Below are positions 1 through 9,150 of a DNA stretch of 64,000 nt, piece after piece (the stretch's first letter is position 1; every line of letters begins with the position of its first letter). A model generated the notes under the pieces. It had not been told where the DNA came from. It made no database searches and was given only the letters and a program-made list of their open reading frames with translations. The DNA comes from Kiritimatiellales bacterium (GTDB lineage Bacteria > Verrucomicrobiota > Kiritimatiellia > Kiritimatiellales > Tichowtungiaceae). A program made the position numbers and the translations under genes. Location: assembly GCA_041656295.1 (NCBI GenBank), contig JBBADV010000002.1:1-64000 (forward strand), written 5' to 3'.

Positions 1-222
1 CAAACCGTTGACTTTGCCAATGCCTTACAATCGATAACAGGTACTATTGAGTTCCGGGTTTATTTATGGCCGAGTCAGGGGCATGGTGCAGTTAATACGA
101 GGAATTTACGTATTGATGCCCTTTCTCTTTACGGAGACATTTCTGTAATTCCTGAGCCGGCGGTAATTAGTTTCTATTTTGTCACTCTTCTCGTATTATT
201 AGGATGGAGAAAGTTCAAATAA
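1..222 (+). CDS. C-terminus of a PEP-CTERM secreted protein (partial)
   Basis: The frame is open from the first base and ends in TAA at 220-222, giving 73 residues. It ends in a PEP-CTERM sorting tail: a PEP triplet (VIPEPA), a hydrophobic stretch, then the basic end WRKFK. Such tails direct exported proteins for processing by an exosortase. The preceding residues resemble the end of the PEP-CTERM protein at 54165-54971 (a statement about a measured extent, then 'DAL/DNL' before the linker). Only the end of the gene is present, so the function is unknown. Confidence 0.8.
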   Translation, partial: QTVDFANALQSITGTIEFRVYLWPSQGHGAVNTRNLRIDALSLYGDISVIPEPAVISFYFVTLLVLLGWRKFK

Positions 223-390
223 ATATTTGAGCGGTGGCAGAAATAGTAATCTATGATCGTTTTCTGACTGATGATGAGTGTCGTGGCGTACAAGGCTTTC
301 CGGCTAAAAAGACTAAGTTTTCTCAGGAAGTGAGCGACCTTGGTGATCCCGGTAGTTTATGAATGGCGAGCTGAAAGAGGAGACAAATAA

Positions 391-2019
391 GTGCAAATGC
401 AAAATATATATTACCATTTATTATCGTTATTTATAACCTGTATTGGAAACGTACGGGGGAGCAATCTTCCTGAGAAGCCGAATATTATTTTTATAGTTGG
501 AGATGATATTGGGCAAGGGGATCTTCAATGCTATGGGAATCCTTATATCGATACACCGATAATTAACTCCTTAGCCGAACAGGGAGTAATGCTTGTCAAT
601 TATTATAGTCCCTCTCCGTTGTGCGCCCCGGCGAGGGCCGCTCTTCTCACAGGTCGTTATAATCATCGTACCGGTGCGATTGACGTATCAAGTAATCGAG
701 GCATTGACAGAATAGCTCAGTCAGAAAAAACATTTGGCGACTATTTTAAACATGCCGGATATACTACTGCATTAATCGGTAAATGGCACAATGGTCTATA
801 TAATAAAGAGTATTTGCCGCATAACAGAGGGTTTGATCTTTTTTATGGCTTCGGGGGTAGCCATGATTATTGGAACTGGAATCTTTTTCGCAATGACCAG
901 GTTGAAACGAGCGATGGCCGATATATGACAGATGTATTGAATCAAGAGGCCGTTAGATTTATTAGAAGTAATAAAAACAGGCCTTTTGCGCTCTGGTTGG
1001 CACACCACGCCCCGCATTCATACGTGCAAAAGGGAGTCTTTCAGGCCCCCCCGCATCTTATTGAGAAGTACAAGCCTCGGGTAAAAGGTATTTATGCGGA
1101 AGCTGTAGCGGTTATATACGCAATGATTGAGGCAATGGATACTGGATTGGGATGGATAATTGAAGAGCTTGAAAAGCAGGAATTACGTGAAAATACAATT
1201 ATTGTTTTTGTCAGCGATAACGGAGCTCACCTAAAAGGATCAAACTATAGATATCATGGTAACTTAAGCGGCAATAAAGGCGAGGTTTTGGAACAAGGGA
1301 TTCGGGTGCCTGCAATTGTCTCTTGGCCGGGAACGATTCCGGGCGGACGGATTGAAAAGGCACAGGTTCACGGTACAGATTGGTTGCCTACGCTATACAG
1401 TCTTACAGGATCTAACGCTCCGGAAGAAGCTAAGCCGTTGGATGGATTGAATATAATGCCCTTACTTATTGAAGGTGATATGCCGGAGCTTTCGTCCCGT
1501 TTGTTGTTTTTTCAAAAAAACAGATATACTCCTGTTGCGCACAGTTCTGGAGCGATCCGGAAACAGGAATGGAAGCTGCGCTGGCCTGGAGAGAGCAAGT
1601 CAATGGCAAAACAGAATACGAGGGATAATTATGTTTTTGAGATAGCCAGATTTCTCCCGCCCTGGGAAATGCCAATTGCTCCTGATATTCCAAATCATAA
1701 AAATATAAAAACAGAAGCTCCTCAACTATTCAACCTGGTTGAAGATCCAGGAGAAAAAAATGATTTGTCCGCAATGCACCCTGAAGTGGTCAAAGAGCTA
1801 TCCGGATCATATGACGCGTGGTTCGCTGAAATTTATTCCGAGTGGGAGCAATCCTGGAAAGATATAATTGATCACGACATCGCATATTGGAAAGACAGGG
1901 AAATCCCTGATCCGAGAAAACTCTTCGACGGCTACTGGCCATGGGATGGAGCACCAGCAGGAACGGATCCGGAAACGGCTGATCCTCTTGAAGTATTCAA
2001 GGGGTATTGGAGATACTAG
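391..2019 (+). CDS. Sulfatase, formylglycine-dependent type I
   Basis: This is an alkaline-phosphatase-superfamily sulfatase that would hydrolyse sulfate esters, probably of a sulfated glycan. The Cys-type signature CAPAR (C78 is the residue expected to become formylglycine) is followed by the usual LLTGR. Metal and substrate motifs are in order: GDD near 37-39, GKWH near 130, HHAPH near 205 and SDNGAH near 275. The N-terminus is weakly hydrophobic and may be a signal peptide ending near residue 23. The GTG start at 391 has an AGGAG about 8 bp upstream; an ATG two codons later is the alternative. The gene precedes a sialidase and a transporter, which suggests a shared glycan substrate. The substrate cannot be read from the sequence. 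Confidence 0.9.
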   Translation: MQMQNIYYHLLSLFITCIGNVRGSNLPEKPNIIFIVGDDIGQGDLQCYGNPYIDTPIINSLAEQGVMLVNYYSPSPLCAPARAALLTGRYNHRTGAIDVSSNRGIDRIAQSEKTFGDYFKHAGYTTALIGKWHNGLYNKEYLPHNRGFDLFYGFGGSHDYWNWNLFRNDQVETSDGRYMTDVLNQEAVRFIRSNKNRPFALWLAHHAPHSYVQKGVFQAPPHLIEKYKPRVKGIYAEAVAVIYAMIEAMDTGLGWIIEELEKQELRENTIIVFVSDNGAHLKGSNYRYHGNLSGNKGEVLEQGIRVPAIVSWPGTIPGGRIEKAQVHGTDWLPTLYSLTGSNAPEEAKPLDGLNIMPLLIEGDMPELSSRLLFFQKNRYTPVAHSSGAIRKQEWKLRWPGESKSMAKQNTRDNYVFEIARFLPPWEMPIAPDIPNHKNIKTEAPQLFNLVEDPGEKNDLSAMHPEVVKELSGSYDAWFAEIYSEWEQSWKDIIDHDIAYWKDREIPDPRKLFDGYWPWDGAPAGTDPETADPLEVFKGYWRY

Positions 2020-2233
2020 AAGTAAACGCAGTGAGACTCGTGCCAGACTTTGACATGGGTTCGATGGGGGTGTTTGTTGCTTTGAACTGAGTGTTTGAAA
2101 ACGCACATCAGGCCTGATCGACAAATACCAGCAGGCTTTATACAACTAATTTGATTTATTAAGAACTGTAAGTCAATGAAAAGTATTTGATTTTACAATA
2201 TGAGCTGTGATATGACTAGAAAGGATAAGCATT

Positions 2234-4036
2234 TTGAGAGGATTGATTTCGGATGGATTACGCCGGGAAATTTTACGAGCCAATCAAGCGTACGACTCTC
2301 GTTTGATTTCAAATGGAACAGAAATTCCAACATTATCATATGCGGACCAGCCCTATATCGTAAAGGCAAAAGACAGCGCCCTTGTGTGTCTGGTTACGAC
2401 TGGTGCCGGACATGAGGGGGCACCAGGCCAGCATATTGTTGCGTTGCGCAGTGAAGATAACGGCGTAACCTGGTCATCAGCCATTGCAATTGAATCGCCG
2501 GATGGTGTTGAGTCTTCGTATGTCGTACCATTAATCACACCAGCTGGACGGATTTATGCTTTTTACAATCATAACACCGACAATGTTCGAAAGATTCCGG
2601 GCGATAAACCGGCGTATCCTGACGGCTGGTGTCGGCGGGTAGATTCGCTGGGGTATTTCGTTTTCAAATATTCAGATGACCATGGCAGAAGCTGGTCGGA
2701 AAAACGCTATACAGTGCCGGTGCGCGAATTTGAAATTGATCGGCAAAATACTTCTGATGGAAAAATCCGCTATTTCTGGAACGTTGGGAAAGCCTTTGCG
2801 TATTCAGGAAAAGGTTATATTCCATTGCATAAGGTGGGAGGATTCGGCGAAGGTTTTTTTACGCGATCTGAAGGTGTATTACTTTGCAGCGATAATATTC
2901 TGACGGAAACCGATCCGGAAAAAATTTGTTTTGAAACACTGCCGGATGGAGATATCGGATTACGTGCGCCCGCCGGCGGCGGTCCGATTGCTGAAGAGCA
3001 AAGTTTTGTGGTTTTAAGCGATGGAACTTTCTTTTGTGTTTATCGCACAGTAGACGGGGCTCCCGCATGTTGTTACAGCCGGGACCGTGGACATCACTGG
3101 TCGGCGCCGGATTATCTGCGTTATCCTGACGGGCGTATTATAAAACATCCGCGCGCCGCAAACTTTATTTGGAAATTATCAGGAAATCGTTACCTGTACT
3201 GGTTCCATAATCACGGCGGGAAAGGATATGAAGATCGCAATCCGGTATGGTGTATTCCGGCCCATGAAACGGATTCCCGTGAAGGTAAAGTTCTAACATT
3301 CGGACAACCCGAAATATTATTCTATGATGACGATCCTTTTATCCGGATGAGTTATCCGGATTTGATCGAATTAAACGGTAGTATTTATATCACTGAAACC
3401 CAAAAAAATACAGCTCGTATACATAAAATTTCTGATACATTCATCAGACAGTTATGGGATATCAAAAATATCATCGATGAGCCTAAATGTTTGCTCGATG
3501 TTAAAAATGGCGGTGTAATTGTTGATTTACCCGGATTACCATGTTTTTGCCAACGCGATATTAGACGGGTAGATCATGGGAAAGTTGATTTGAGGCAAGG
3601 AATTACATTAATATTTACATTCTATCCTTGTGAAAAATCGACTCTTTTATTAGATTGTCAATTTGTAAACCGGCGCGGATGGTCTTTATGCTTATGCAGC
3701 GATGGACATCTCGAATTAAAAATGTCTGACGGGCAAACACAATCTTTAAATGTTTCCGAACCTTCTATAATTAATTTTTCAAAAGAGAATGAAATCGCTG
3801 TTGTGATTGATGGTGGGCCCAAAATTGTCAGTTATATAATTAATGGATCTTTTTGTGATGGAGATGCCAATTTACAATTTGGGTGGAGCCGTTTTAGCCC
3901 ACACTTACGCGATATGAACGGACAGAGCCGTTTAACAATTCATCCGGAAGTCAGAAATCTAAAAATTTTTGATAAGGCGCTGATGACAACTGAAATCCTG
4001 ATTATGCAACGAAGAGCTGGGGATAATGAAAAATAA
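2234..4036 (+). CDS. BNR-repeat sialidase-like hydrolase with C-terminal LamG-like domain
   Basis: This is a six-bladed propeller sialidase family protein of 600 residues. Three Asp-boxes are visible: SEDNGVTW at 73-80, SDDHGRSW near 147, and SRDRGHHW near 282. The last 180 or so residues look like a concanavalin/LamG-type sugar-binding domain. There is no signal peptide, so it probably acts on imported oligosaccharides. The only plausible start is TTG at 2234, with AGAAAGG upstream, because an in-frame TGA lies at 2213. It overlaps the following MFS transporter gene by 11 bp, so the two are co-translated. True sialic-acid specificity is not proven; family members can act on other glycosides. 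Confidence 0.8.
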   Translation: MRGLISDGLRREILRANQAYDSRLISNGTEIPTLSYADQPYIVKAKDSALVCLVTTGAGHEGAPGQHIVALRSEDNGVTWSSAIAIESPDGVESSYVVPLITPAGRIYAFYNHNTDNVRKIPGDKPAYPDGWCRRVDSLGYFVFKYSDDHGRSWSEKRYTVPVREFEIDRQNTSDGKIRYFWNVGKAFAYSGKGYIPLHKVGGFGEGFFTRSEGVLLCSDNILTETDPEKICFETLPDGDIGLRAPAGGGPIAEEQSFVVLSDGTFFCVYRTVDGAPACCYSRDRGHHWSAPDYLRYPDGRIIKHPRAANFIWKLSGNRYLYWFHNHGGKGYEDRNPVWCIPAHETDSREGKVLTFGQPEILFYDDDPFIRMSYPDLIELNGSIYITETQKNTARIHKISDTFIRQLWDIKNIIDEPKCLLDVKNGGVIVDLPGLPCFCQRDIRRVDHGKVDLRQGITLIFTFYPCEKSTLLLDCQFVNRRGWSLCLCSDGHLELKMSDGQTQSLNVSEPSIINFSKENEIAVVIDGGPKIVSYIINGSFCDGDANLQFGWSRFSPHLRDMNGQSRLTIHPEVRNLKIFDKALMTTEILIMQRRAGDNEK

Positions 4037-5375
4037 ATGTGTCAACAACCACTCTGCTTGGGCATATGTGATCGGACTGTATTTTCCTTTCGGAATCATG
4101 CAAGGAATGCAGGCCATGTTTCCGACATCACTGTTTAAACTGTTGGGTTTTTCTAACCAGACGGTCGGACTGATATCCGGACTTGGTTTGATTGCCATTA
4201 TTCGGTTTTTATACACGCCCTGGCTGGATGGTGCCGCTTCAAAACGAACGTTATCATTTTGGACTTTAATTCTCGGGTCAATCGTACTGTTGTCCATAGG
4301 AGCTTTGGTTTATATCCAGTTGGATCCGGCGAAATTTGTTATCGCAATGATTCCCTTGCTGCTTTTAATGATTATTATCGGATCGGCGCATGAAACTGCG
4401 GCCGATGGATATTATATCCGGGCGCTGAATGCAAAACAGCAAGCACAGTTTATTGGCATTAAAACAGCGGTCATACGTATCGGTCTTGTATCTGTTCACA
4501 TGGGACTGATGCTGGGAGCAACAAAGGTTGCGGCACATTATGGAGCATTCGGAGTGATCTGTTCAGATAAAACCGGATTTTATATCGGGTACGCGGCTGC
4601 TTATGTGGTGGCCGCTGTATTAGTACTTTTTTTTCTTTTTTGGAACCGGGCCATGATGCCGGTGCTGGCTAATGATGAGCCGGTAAGTCATACACAGTTC
4701 GCGATTGGCGAGGTGTTTAAAGAATACTTTAACCAAAGATCTGTATTTTTGATCATCGCAGTCATTTTTTTGTATCGCATCGGAGACGGATTTCTTGCAG
4801 CAATGAAAGTGCCGTTTTATCTGGACCCGGACAGCGCCGGCGGGCTGGGTGTTGCGGCAACGACTATCCCATATTATTCACTTCTAACAGATATGCCATG
4901 GATGATTATTGGAGGCGTTCTTGGCGGGTATGTTATCAAATGGCGTGGAATAAAAAAAACATTCCTGCCATTGGCATGCTGTATCAGCCTGCCAAATATA
5001 TCATATATTCTATTAGCAATTTATCGTCCGGGTATCAATGTTCAGATGTTCGGCGAATCTATGAACCTATGGCTGTTAGGTGGATCGTGTTTAGAATCAT
5101 TAGGGTACGGGCTGGCTTTCAGCGGTGTTTTTTATTACATGCATATTACCGCAACCGAGAGTGGACGCAATAAAACATCTATACTTGCCATTTCATTTGC
5201 TCTGATGAATGCAGGATGGTATCTGCCGGGAATGCTCAGCGGATTTGTTCAAGCAAAGGTCGGTTATGTCGGGGTATTTACGATTAGTTGCTTGGCAGGG
5301 TGGATCGTTTTATTCATTATTCCTCATGTGCCGGAACCGCTAAGCGAACGCTGCGGTAGGGACAAGGCAGCCTGA
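4026..5375 (+). CDS. MFS transporter, AmpG-like sugar permease
   Basis: This 449-residue protein has about 12 hydrophobic segments and the layout of the major facilitator superfamily. The first half includes the tract FPTSLFKLLGFSNQTVG and a charged loop after helix 3 (LDGAASKR). The ATG lies inside the end of the upstream sialidase-like gene, giving an 11-bp overlap and likely translational coupling. It would import the glycan fragment that the neighbouring hydrolases act on. The AmpG-like label rests on general resemblance to permeases that import peptidoglycan or sugar fragments. The stop lies 5 bp from the stop of the convergent GntR gene. Confidence 0.8.
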   Translation: MKNKCVNNHSAWAYVIGLYFPFGIMQGMQAMFPTSLFKLLGFSNQTVGLISGLGLIAIIRFLYTPWLDGAASKRTLSFWTLILGSIVLLSIGALVYIQLDPAKFVIAMIPLLLLMIIIGSAHETAADGYYIRALNAKQQAQFIGIKTAVIRIGLVSVHMGLMLGATKVAAHYGAFGVICSDKTGFYIGYAAAYVVAAVLVLFFLFWNRAMMPVLANDEPVSHTQFAIGEVFKEYFNQRSVFLIIAVIFLYRIGDGFLAAMKVPFYLDPDSAGGLGVAATTIPYYSLLTDMPWMIIGGVLGGYVIKWRGIKKTFLPLACCISLPNISYILLAIYRPGINVQMFGESMNLWLLGGSCLESLGYGLAFSGVFYYMHITATESGRNKTSILAISFALMNAGWYLPGMLSGFVQAKVGYVGVFTISCLAGWIVLFIIPHVPEPLSERCGRDKAA

Positions 5376-5380
5376 AGACG

Positions 5381-6049
5381 TTAAAGCGCGGCGAGTTCGC
5401 TTTCCAGTCCGACCTGAATATGCGCCTGTATTGCGGCAACAGCATCTGCGGTGTTTCCCGCGGCAATAACTTGAATCAGACCGGTGTGATTCTGGTGAAC
5501 CTCTGACGGTACAATCCACGAGCGAACGGCATTCAGCATCATTAAACTCGGATTTATGATCCGCTGCAGCATTTGCAGAAGTAAACGGCTGCCGGTGCAT
5601 TCTGCCAGCGTAAGATGGAACTCATGGTGCAGGCGCGCAAATTCCGGCGAGGTTTTCTGGTCATGTTCAGCGGCGAGCCGGTCGAGCTGCTGAGCAATAT
5701 TGAAGAGCCTGTTTTTTATCTCTTCCGGCAGTTTTCCACTGACCAGTTTTACTGCGGCGCTTTCCAGAGTGGTTCGTAAAAAATAACGATCGCGGATATC
5801 CGCCGGTGTTTCCTGCGGGATCCGTACGCCCAGACGCGGGACGTTTTCAATCAGTCCTTCATTCTCCAGCCGGCGCAGGGCGCCGCGTACAGAAATGACA
5901 GAGGTATTGGCAATCTCCGCCAGTTTGCGTTGCGAGAGAAATGTCCCGACGGGCAGTTCTCCGGCAAGGATCAATGTGCGCAGTGTATCGGCAACCTGCT
6001 GTTCGCTGGTCGGTGCACTGTTCCAAATGGATTTAGCGGGCATAAGCAT
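5381..6049 (-). CDS. GntR-family regulator, FadR/FCD subfamily
   Basis: This is a 222-residue transcription regulator. A winged helix-turn-helix lies at about residues 18-80, with the recognition region SQRKLAEIANTSVISVRGALRRLE. It is followed by an all-helical FCD ligand-binding domain that includes LHHEFHLTLAECTGS. It is divergent from the aldolase/dehydrogenase operon, with only 74 bp between the two starts. That gap holds a perfect palindrome, so it most likely represses the operon and responds to a sugar acid. An ATG two codons downstream (6043) is an alternative start. Confidence 0.9.
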   Translation of the reverse strand: MLMPAKSIWNSAPTSEQQVADTLRTLILAGELPVGTFLSQRKLAEIANTSVISVRGALRRLENEGLIENVPRLGVRIPQETPADIRDRYFLRTTLESAAVKLVSGKLPEEIKNRLFNIAQQLDRLAAEHDQKTSPEFARLHHEFHLTLAECTGSRLLLQMLQRIINPSLMMLNAVRSWIVPSEVHQNHTGLIQVIAAGNTADAVAAIQAHIQVGLESELAAL

Positions 6050-6060
6050 TCTTTCGTCTC

Positions 6061-6103
6061 TTGACAGTTAAGAAAGTATATTGTTATAACATCATTATAA
6101 CAA
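6061..6103 (+). promoter_or_regulatory. Sigma70-type promoter overlapped by palindromic GntR operator
   Basis: TTGACA (6061-6066), a 17-bp spacer and TTATAA (6084-6089) form a near-consensus promoter. A perfect inverted repeat overlaps the -10: TTGTTATAA (6081-6089), 5-bp spacer, TTATAACAA (6095-6103). Its place between gntR and its divergent operon makes it the obvious operator. Confidence 0.8.
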
Positions 6104-6123
6104 TCGAAAATAAGGAAAAATTT

Positions 6124-6882
6124 ATGGGTTCAACTAAGCAACTTTTGAAAAACGGCAGTGTTGTGCTTGGTGCATGGAATATGATTCCGCATCCTGCGGT
6201 GGCGGAACTTCTGGCTGGTGAGAATTTTGACTGGATTTGCGTGGATATGGAACATACATCACACGACTTGTCATCGTTGGAAAACATTGGCCGTGCAGTG
6301 AACAAATCCAGGAAAGATCTGCTGGTACGCCTGCCGGAGTGTGATGCGGTTGCAGCCAAGAAAGCGCTCGATCTCGGTGCAAATGGAATTATTGTTCCGT
6401 GTGTAAACTTGCCGGAAGAGGCGCGGCAGGCGGTGGCGATTGCAAAATATCCGCCGGACGGGATTCGTGGCGCGTCACTGGCGCGCTGTACGGACTTCGG
6501 GCGCAACTTTAACGGATATTTTATGTCACACAATGACAATGTAATTGTCGTGATTATGCTCGAACATATTGATGCGGTGAAAAATATAGATGCCATTCTC
6601 GCTGTTCCCGGCATTGATGCGACATTCATCGGGCCCTATGATCTTTCCGCATCCATGGGACTCGCCGGACAGCTGGATCATCCGGATGTTCTGGCGGCGC
6701 AGAAGACGCTGCTGGATGCCTGTATTGCGCACGGAGTTCCGCCGGGATTTCATATCGTTCCGAATGATCCGCCGCAGGTTGCGGCGCGAATCGAAGCGGG
6801 ATTCCGCTTCATTGCACTTGGACTCGACACGGGGTTTATTATTGAAGGCAGTCGTGCAATGCTGTCGGCCGCCGGACGTTGA
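6124..6882 (+). CDS. HpcH/HpaI-family aldolase
   Basis: This class II pyruvate-type aldolase (252 residues) would cleave a 2-keto-3-deoxy sugar acid or similar compound to pyruvate plus an aldehyde. Family motifs seen are DWICVDMEH near the N-terminus, LGANGIIVPCVN, MLEHIDAVKNID (metal-binding Glu) and FIGPYDLSASMG (metal-binding Asp). The start at 6124 is preferred over the in-frame codon at 6061 because AAGGAA lies just upstream and 6061 falls on the promoter -35. It is the first gene of a GntR-controlled operon with a dehydrogenase and a broken URO-D gene. Confidence 0.9.
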   Translation: MGSTKQLLKNGSVVLGAWNMIPHPAVAELLAGENFDWICVDMEHTSHDLSSLENIGRAVNKSRKDLLVRLPECDAVAAKKALDLGANGIIVPCVNLPEEARQAVAIAKYPPDGIRGASLARCTDFGRNFNGYFMSHNDNVIVVIMLEHIDAVKNIDAILAVPGIDATFIGPYDLSASMGLAGQLDHPDVLAAQKTLLDACIAHGVPPGFHIVPNDPPQVAARIEAGFRFIALGLDTGFIIEGSRAMLSAAGR

Positions 6883-6892
6883 AAGGAAAATC

Positions 6893-7840
6893 ATGAACGT
6901 TGTACTGGAAGAAACAATTTACTCGCGTGCACCGGAACTGTTTGACTCCGCGACAGAAAAATACAGATTGATCTGGAACCTGATAAAACCGCTGGAAGAA
7001 AAAAAAGCGCTGAACTTTTATAATGCCGGTGCAAAAGCGTTTATCATCGGAACAAAAAAATATTCTCCGGAGTTTTACTCCTCGCTGCGTGCGGGAACAC
7101 TGATGCAGCGGTTTGGCGTTGGTTACACCTCTGTTCCGGTCGACCTGTGCAAAGAGCGCGGCATACTTGTCGGCTATACACCGGGCGTGCTTGAAACCGC
7201 GGTGGCTGAACATGCAATGATGCTTATCTGTGCATTGGCGCGCACAGTGTGCACATTCGAGCGGGAAATGAAATCCGGGCAGTGGCGGAAAATAGAAGGA
7301 ACTGAACTTCGCGGAAAAACATTGGCGTTAATCGGATTCGGGCGCATCGCGCGCGAAACAGCCAAAATTGCAACGTTCGGATTCGGTATGAAAATTTCAG
7401 CATATGATATTATTGCACCGGATGATGACATCGCAGATGAATTTTTCACCGGTATTGAACAATGTGTTGCCGGTGCAGATTATATTTCATTACATCTCCC
7501 GGACACACCGCAGACCGCGGGAATCATTAATGCCGCATTGCTCAAAAAAATGAAACGCACAGCATTTGTAATTAATACCGCACGCGGCTCGTTAATCAAT
7601 GAGCCGGATCTTTACACAGCGCTAAAAGAAAAACAGATTGCCGGCGCAGCGCTGGATGTATTCGCTAAAGAACCCTATGAACCGGCGCTGGAGGCTGATT
7701 TCCGTACGCTGGACAACTGTATTCTTACACCGCACTGCGCGTCCAACACCAGCGAGGCCAACGCCCGCATGGCGGAAATCTGTATCGCAAACTGCGTGGC
7801 GCTGGCTGCCGGAAGAACCGACGATTTGTTTTTACTTTAG
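6893..7840 (+). CDS. D-isomer 2-hydroxyacid dehydrogenase (SerA-like)
   Basis: This NAD(P)-dependent 2-hydroxyacid dehydrogenase has 315 residues. The Rossmann signature GFGRIA lies near 147. The catalytic triad regions are NTARGS (Arg, near 228), KEPYEP (Glu) and TPHCAS (His, near 280). It begins 10 bp after the aldolase stop, with GAAAGG in the gap. With the aldolase it would act on a sugar acid or 2-keto acid intermediate. Longer open frames upstream are antisense or shadow sequence inside the aldolase gene. Substrate unknown. Confidence 0.88.
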   Translation: MNVVLEETIYSRAPELFDSATEKYRLIWNLIKPLEEKKALNFYNAGAKAFIIGTKKYSPEFYSSLRAGTLMQRFGVGYTSVPVDLCKERGILVGYTPGVLETAVAEHAMMLICALARTVCTFEREMKSGQWRKIEGTELRGKTLALIGFGRIARETAKIATFGFGMKISAYDIIAPDDDIADEFFTGIEQCVAGADYISLHLPDTPQTAGIINAALLKKMKRTAFVINTARGSLINEPDLYTALKEKQIAGAALDVFAKEPYEPALEADFRTLDNCILTPHCASNTSEANARMAEICIANCVALAAGRTDDLFLL

Positions 7841-7851
7841 GAGATCAAATT

Positions 7852-8040
7852 ATGCACCGTTCAATTGAAGAGCGTGTCGATTTATGGCAACAGTTTTATG
7901 CGCGCAAAAATAACTGTCCGCTGTTCGGGTTTTTTGCCGGCAGTGAATATCCGTTGCACCGGTACCGGGCAGTACAGTCTCTTCCTGAGCACAGGGCATT
8001 GACACCGGAAGATTTTAATGTAGCAACAGTGAACATCGAA
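7852..8040 (+). pseudogene. URO-D-family gene, 5' fragment cut by an IS110 remnant
   Basis: The ATG follows the dehydrogenase by 11 bp with TAGGAGA as ribosome binding site, so this was the third operon gene. The first 60 or so residues (IEERVDLWQQFYARKN... then LTPEDFNVA) look like the start of a uroporphyrinogen-decarboxylase-like protein of the kind common in these bacteria. Near 8020-8045 the sequence passes into the 3' side of an antisense IS110-type transposase fragment. The rest of the gene is absent: beyond the IS remnant lies an unrelated CHR transporter locus. The URO-D assignment rests on a short stretch. Confidence 0.6.
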
Positions 8041-8042
8041 AT

Positions 8043-8350
8043 GATCCGCGTGTCGATTTTATCCGTCCTGGCGAGGATCTTTTTCGATTGTGCAACATCG
8101 CGTACGCTTTCAGGATCGACCTTGGCGACATCCACTCCCTCCGCAACCGGCATCTCGCACAGCAGCGTTTCACGCCCACCGGTCGACTCACAGTAGATCG
8201 TAATATTCTGCTCTGCCGCTTTTACCGCTTTACCAGCCGGCGGATGCCGGCTTTTGAGTTCTGGATACGGGCCTTTTTTGAATCAAACGCGTCAACATCC
8301 CGAAACTCCTTCGACACATCCACACCGATATAGACAGTTCTCTTATTCAT
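8043..8350 (-). pseudogene. IS110-family transposase fragment, frameshifted
   Basis: Read on the minus strand from ATG 8350, the product begins with YIGVDVSKE, the usual IS110 DEDD start, and continues to GIRRLVK. One missing base near 8205-8212 then breaks the frame. In the next frame the protein resumes with ESTGGRETLL and VDPESVRDVAQSKKILARTDKIDTRIIS, typical of the N-terminal RuvC-like domain. It stops at the truncated URO-D gene, so the C-terminal (Tnp20) domain is missing. The element is dead. Confidence 0.8.
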
Positions 8351-8540
8351 CGTATACTCCATCCTTGTTATGCGAGCTCGCGGCTCATGCAACAGTCCGG
8401 GTTAGTACAACAAGGCTGAGCTACAACTACGGACTCAGGGTCCAGGACGCGGACAGCCTCACTTCCTCCGGTATACCGGGGACGACCCCTTCAACAACCG
8501 AAGTGTCATTGAAAGCAGACCAAAGATAGCACACATGGCA
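8351..8540 (-). ncRNA. Candidate IS110 non-coding end (bridge-RNA locus)
   Basis: This is about 180 bp without a gene, upstream of the IS110 transposase start. In IS110-group elements the transposase-proximal non-coding end encodes a structured bridge RNA. Short complementary tracts are present on the minus strand, such as the GGTATACC palindrome and the CTGAGTCCGTAGTTGTAGCT region. Assignment is by position, not by recognised structure. Confidence 0.3.
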
Positions 8541-8547
8541 ACATACA

Positions 8548-8571
8548 AGACGCGACGTTCCCGTCGCGTCT
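8548..8571. terminator. Strong hairpin between CHR genes and IS110 remnant
   Basis: AGACGCGAC and GTCGCGTCT form a perfect 9-bp stem around a 6-base loop. It lies 19 bp past the stop of the minus-strand CHR genes and is followed on that strand by TGTATGTT, so it may end their transcript. The T-run is poor. Confidence 0.45.
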
Positions 8572-8589
8572 GCTTTCCAGAAACGAATA

Positions 8590-9135
8590 TTAAAAGAAAA
8601 TCAGACCCAGCAAGCCGCCGGCGAAAATATAGATGACCGGGGAGGCGGGTTTGCGCCAGTAGGCAAGAGCGAGAAGCCCGGCGAGCAGAGCGGATGGGAT
8701 GCTGAGCTGCTGAAACAGATTTCCCGCGCCGGTAAAAAACGATTGGCCGCAGATGAACCAGGCGGCGGCGGCGATCATTCCGACGGCTGCTGGACGGATG
8801 CCCCAGAGAATTCCTTTAACAACAGGGTTGTTGGAAAAGTTTTTCATCGAAATGGCGATGAGGAGGATGATGATGAGCGACGGCGAGATAATACCGAGCG
8901 TGGCAATGCACGCGCCGGAAATTACGGAAAGTTTATAGCCGGCGAAAGTAGCCATATTAATTCCAATCGGTCCCGGCGTGGCCTGACTGATGGCGATCAT
9001 ATCAACAAATTCGGCGTTGGAAATCATGCCGGAGTCGACGACGGCTTCTTTCAACAGCGGCAGGCTGGCGAGTCCGCCGCCGATGGTGAAAAGGCCGATG
9101 TTAAAGAAAACGATATATAATTTTAAAAGTGACAT
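8590..9135 (-). CDS. CHR (chromate-type) transporter, short half-protein 2
   Basis: This single-domain CHR-family membrane protein has 181 residues and about 6 hydrophobic segments. The family signature FTIGGG lies near the N-terminus, followed by ATPGPIGINMATFAGY. Short CHR proteins work as pairs; the second half is the adjacent gene at 9220-9786, whose equivalent tract reads AVPGIIAINTATFAGY. Many annotated family members have no proven chromate role, so the ion is open. Confidence 0.88.
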   Translation of the reverse strand: MSLLKLYIVFFNIGLFTIGGGLASLPLLKEAVVDSGMISNAEFVDMIAISQATPGPIGINMATFAGYKLSVISGACIATLGIISPSLIIILLIAISMKNFSNNPVVKGILWGIRPAAVGMIAAAAWFICGQSFFTGAGNLFQQLSIPSALLAGLLALAYWRKPASPVIYIFAGGLLGLIFF

Positions 9136-9150
9136 AAGTTAAAATTTTTT

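Noticed and set aside
6061..6123. Earlier start of the HpaI aldolase at the -35 box
   Set aside because: The codon coincides with the promoter; ATG 6124 has AAGGAA and matches the family N-terminus.
6590..6892. N-terminal extension of the 2-hydroxyacid dehydrogenase
   Set aside because: It is the shadow frame of the aldolase gene; the dehydrogenase starts at ATG 6893 with its own ribosome binding site.
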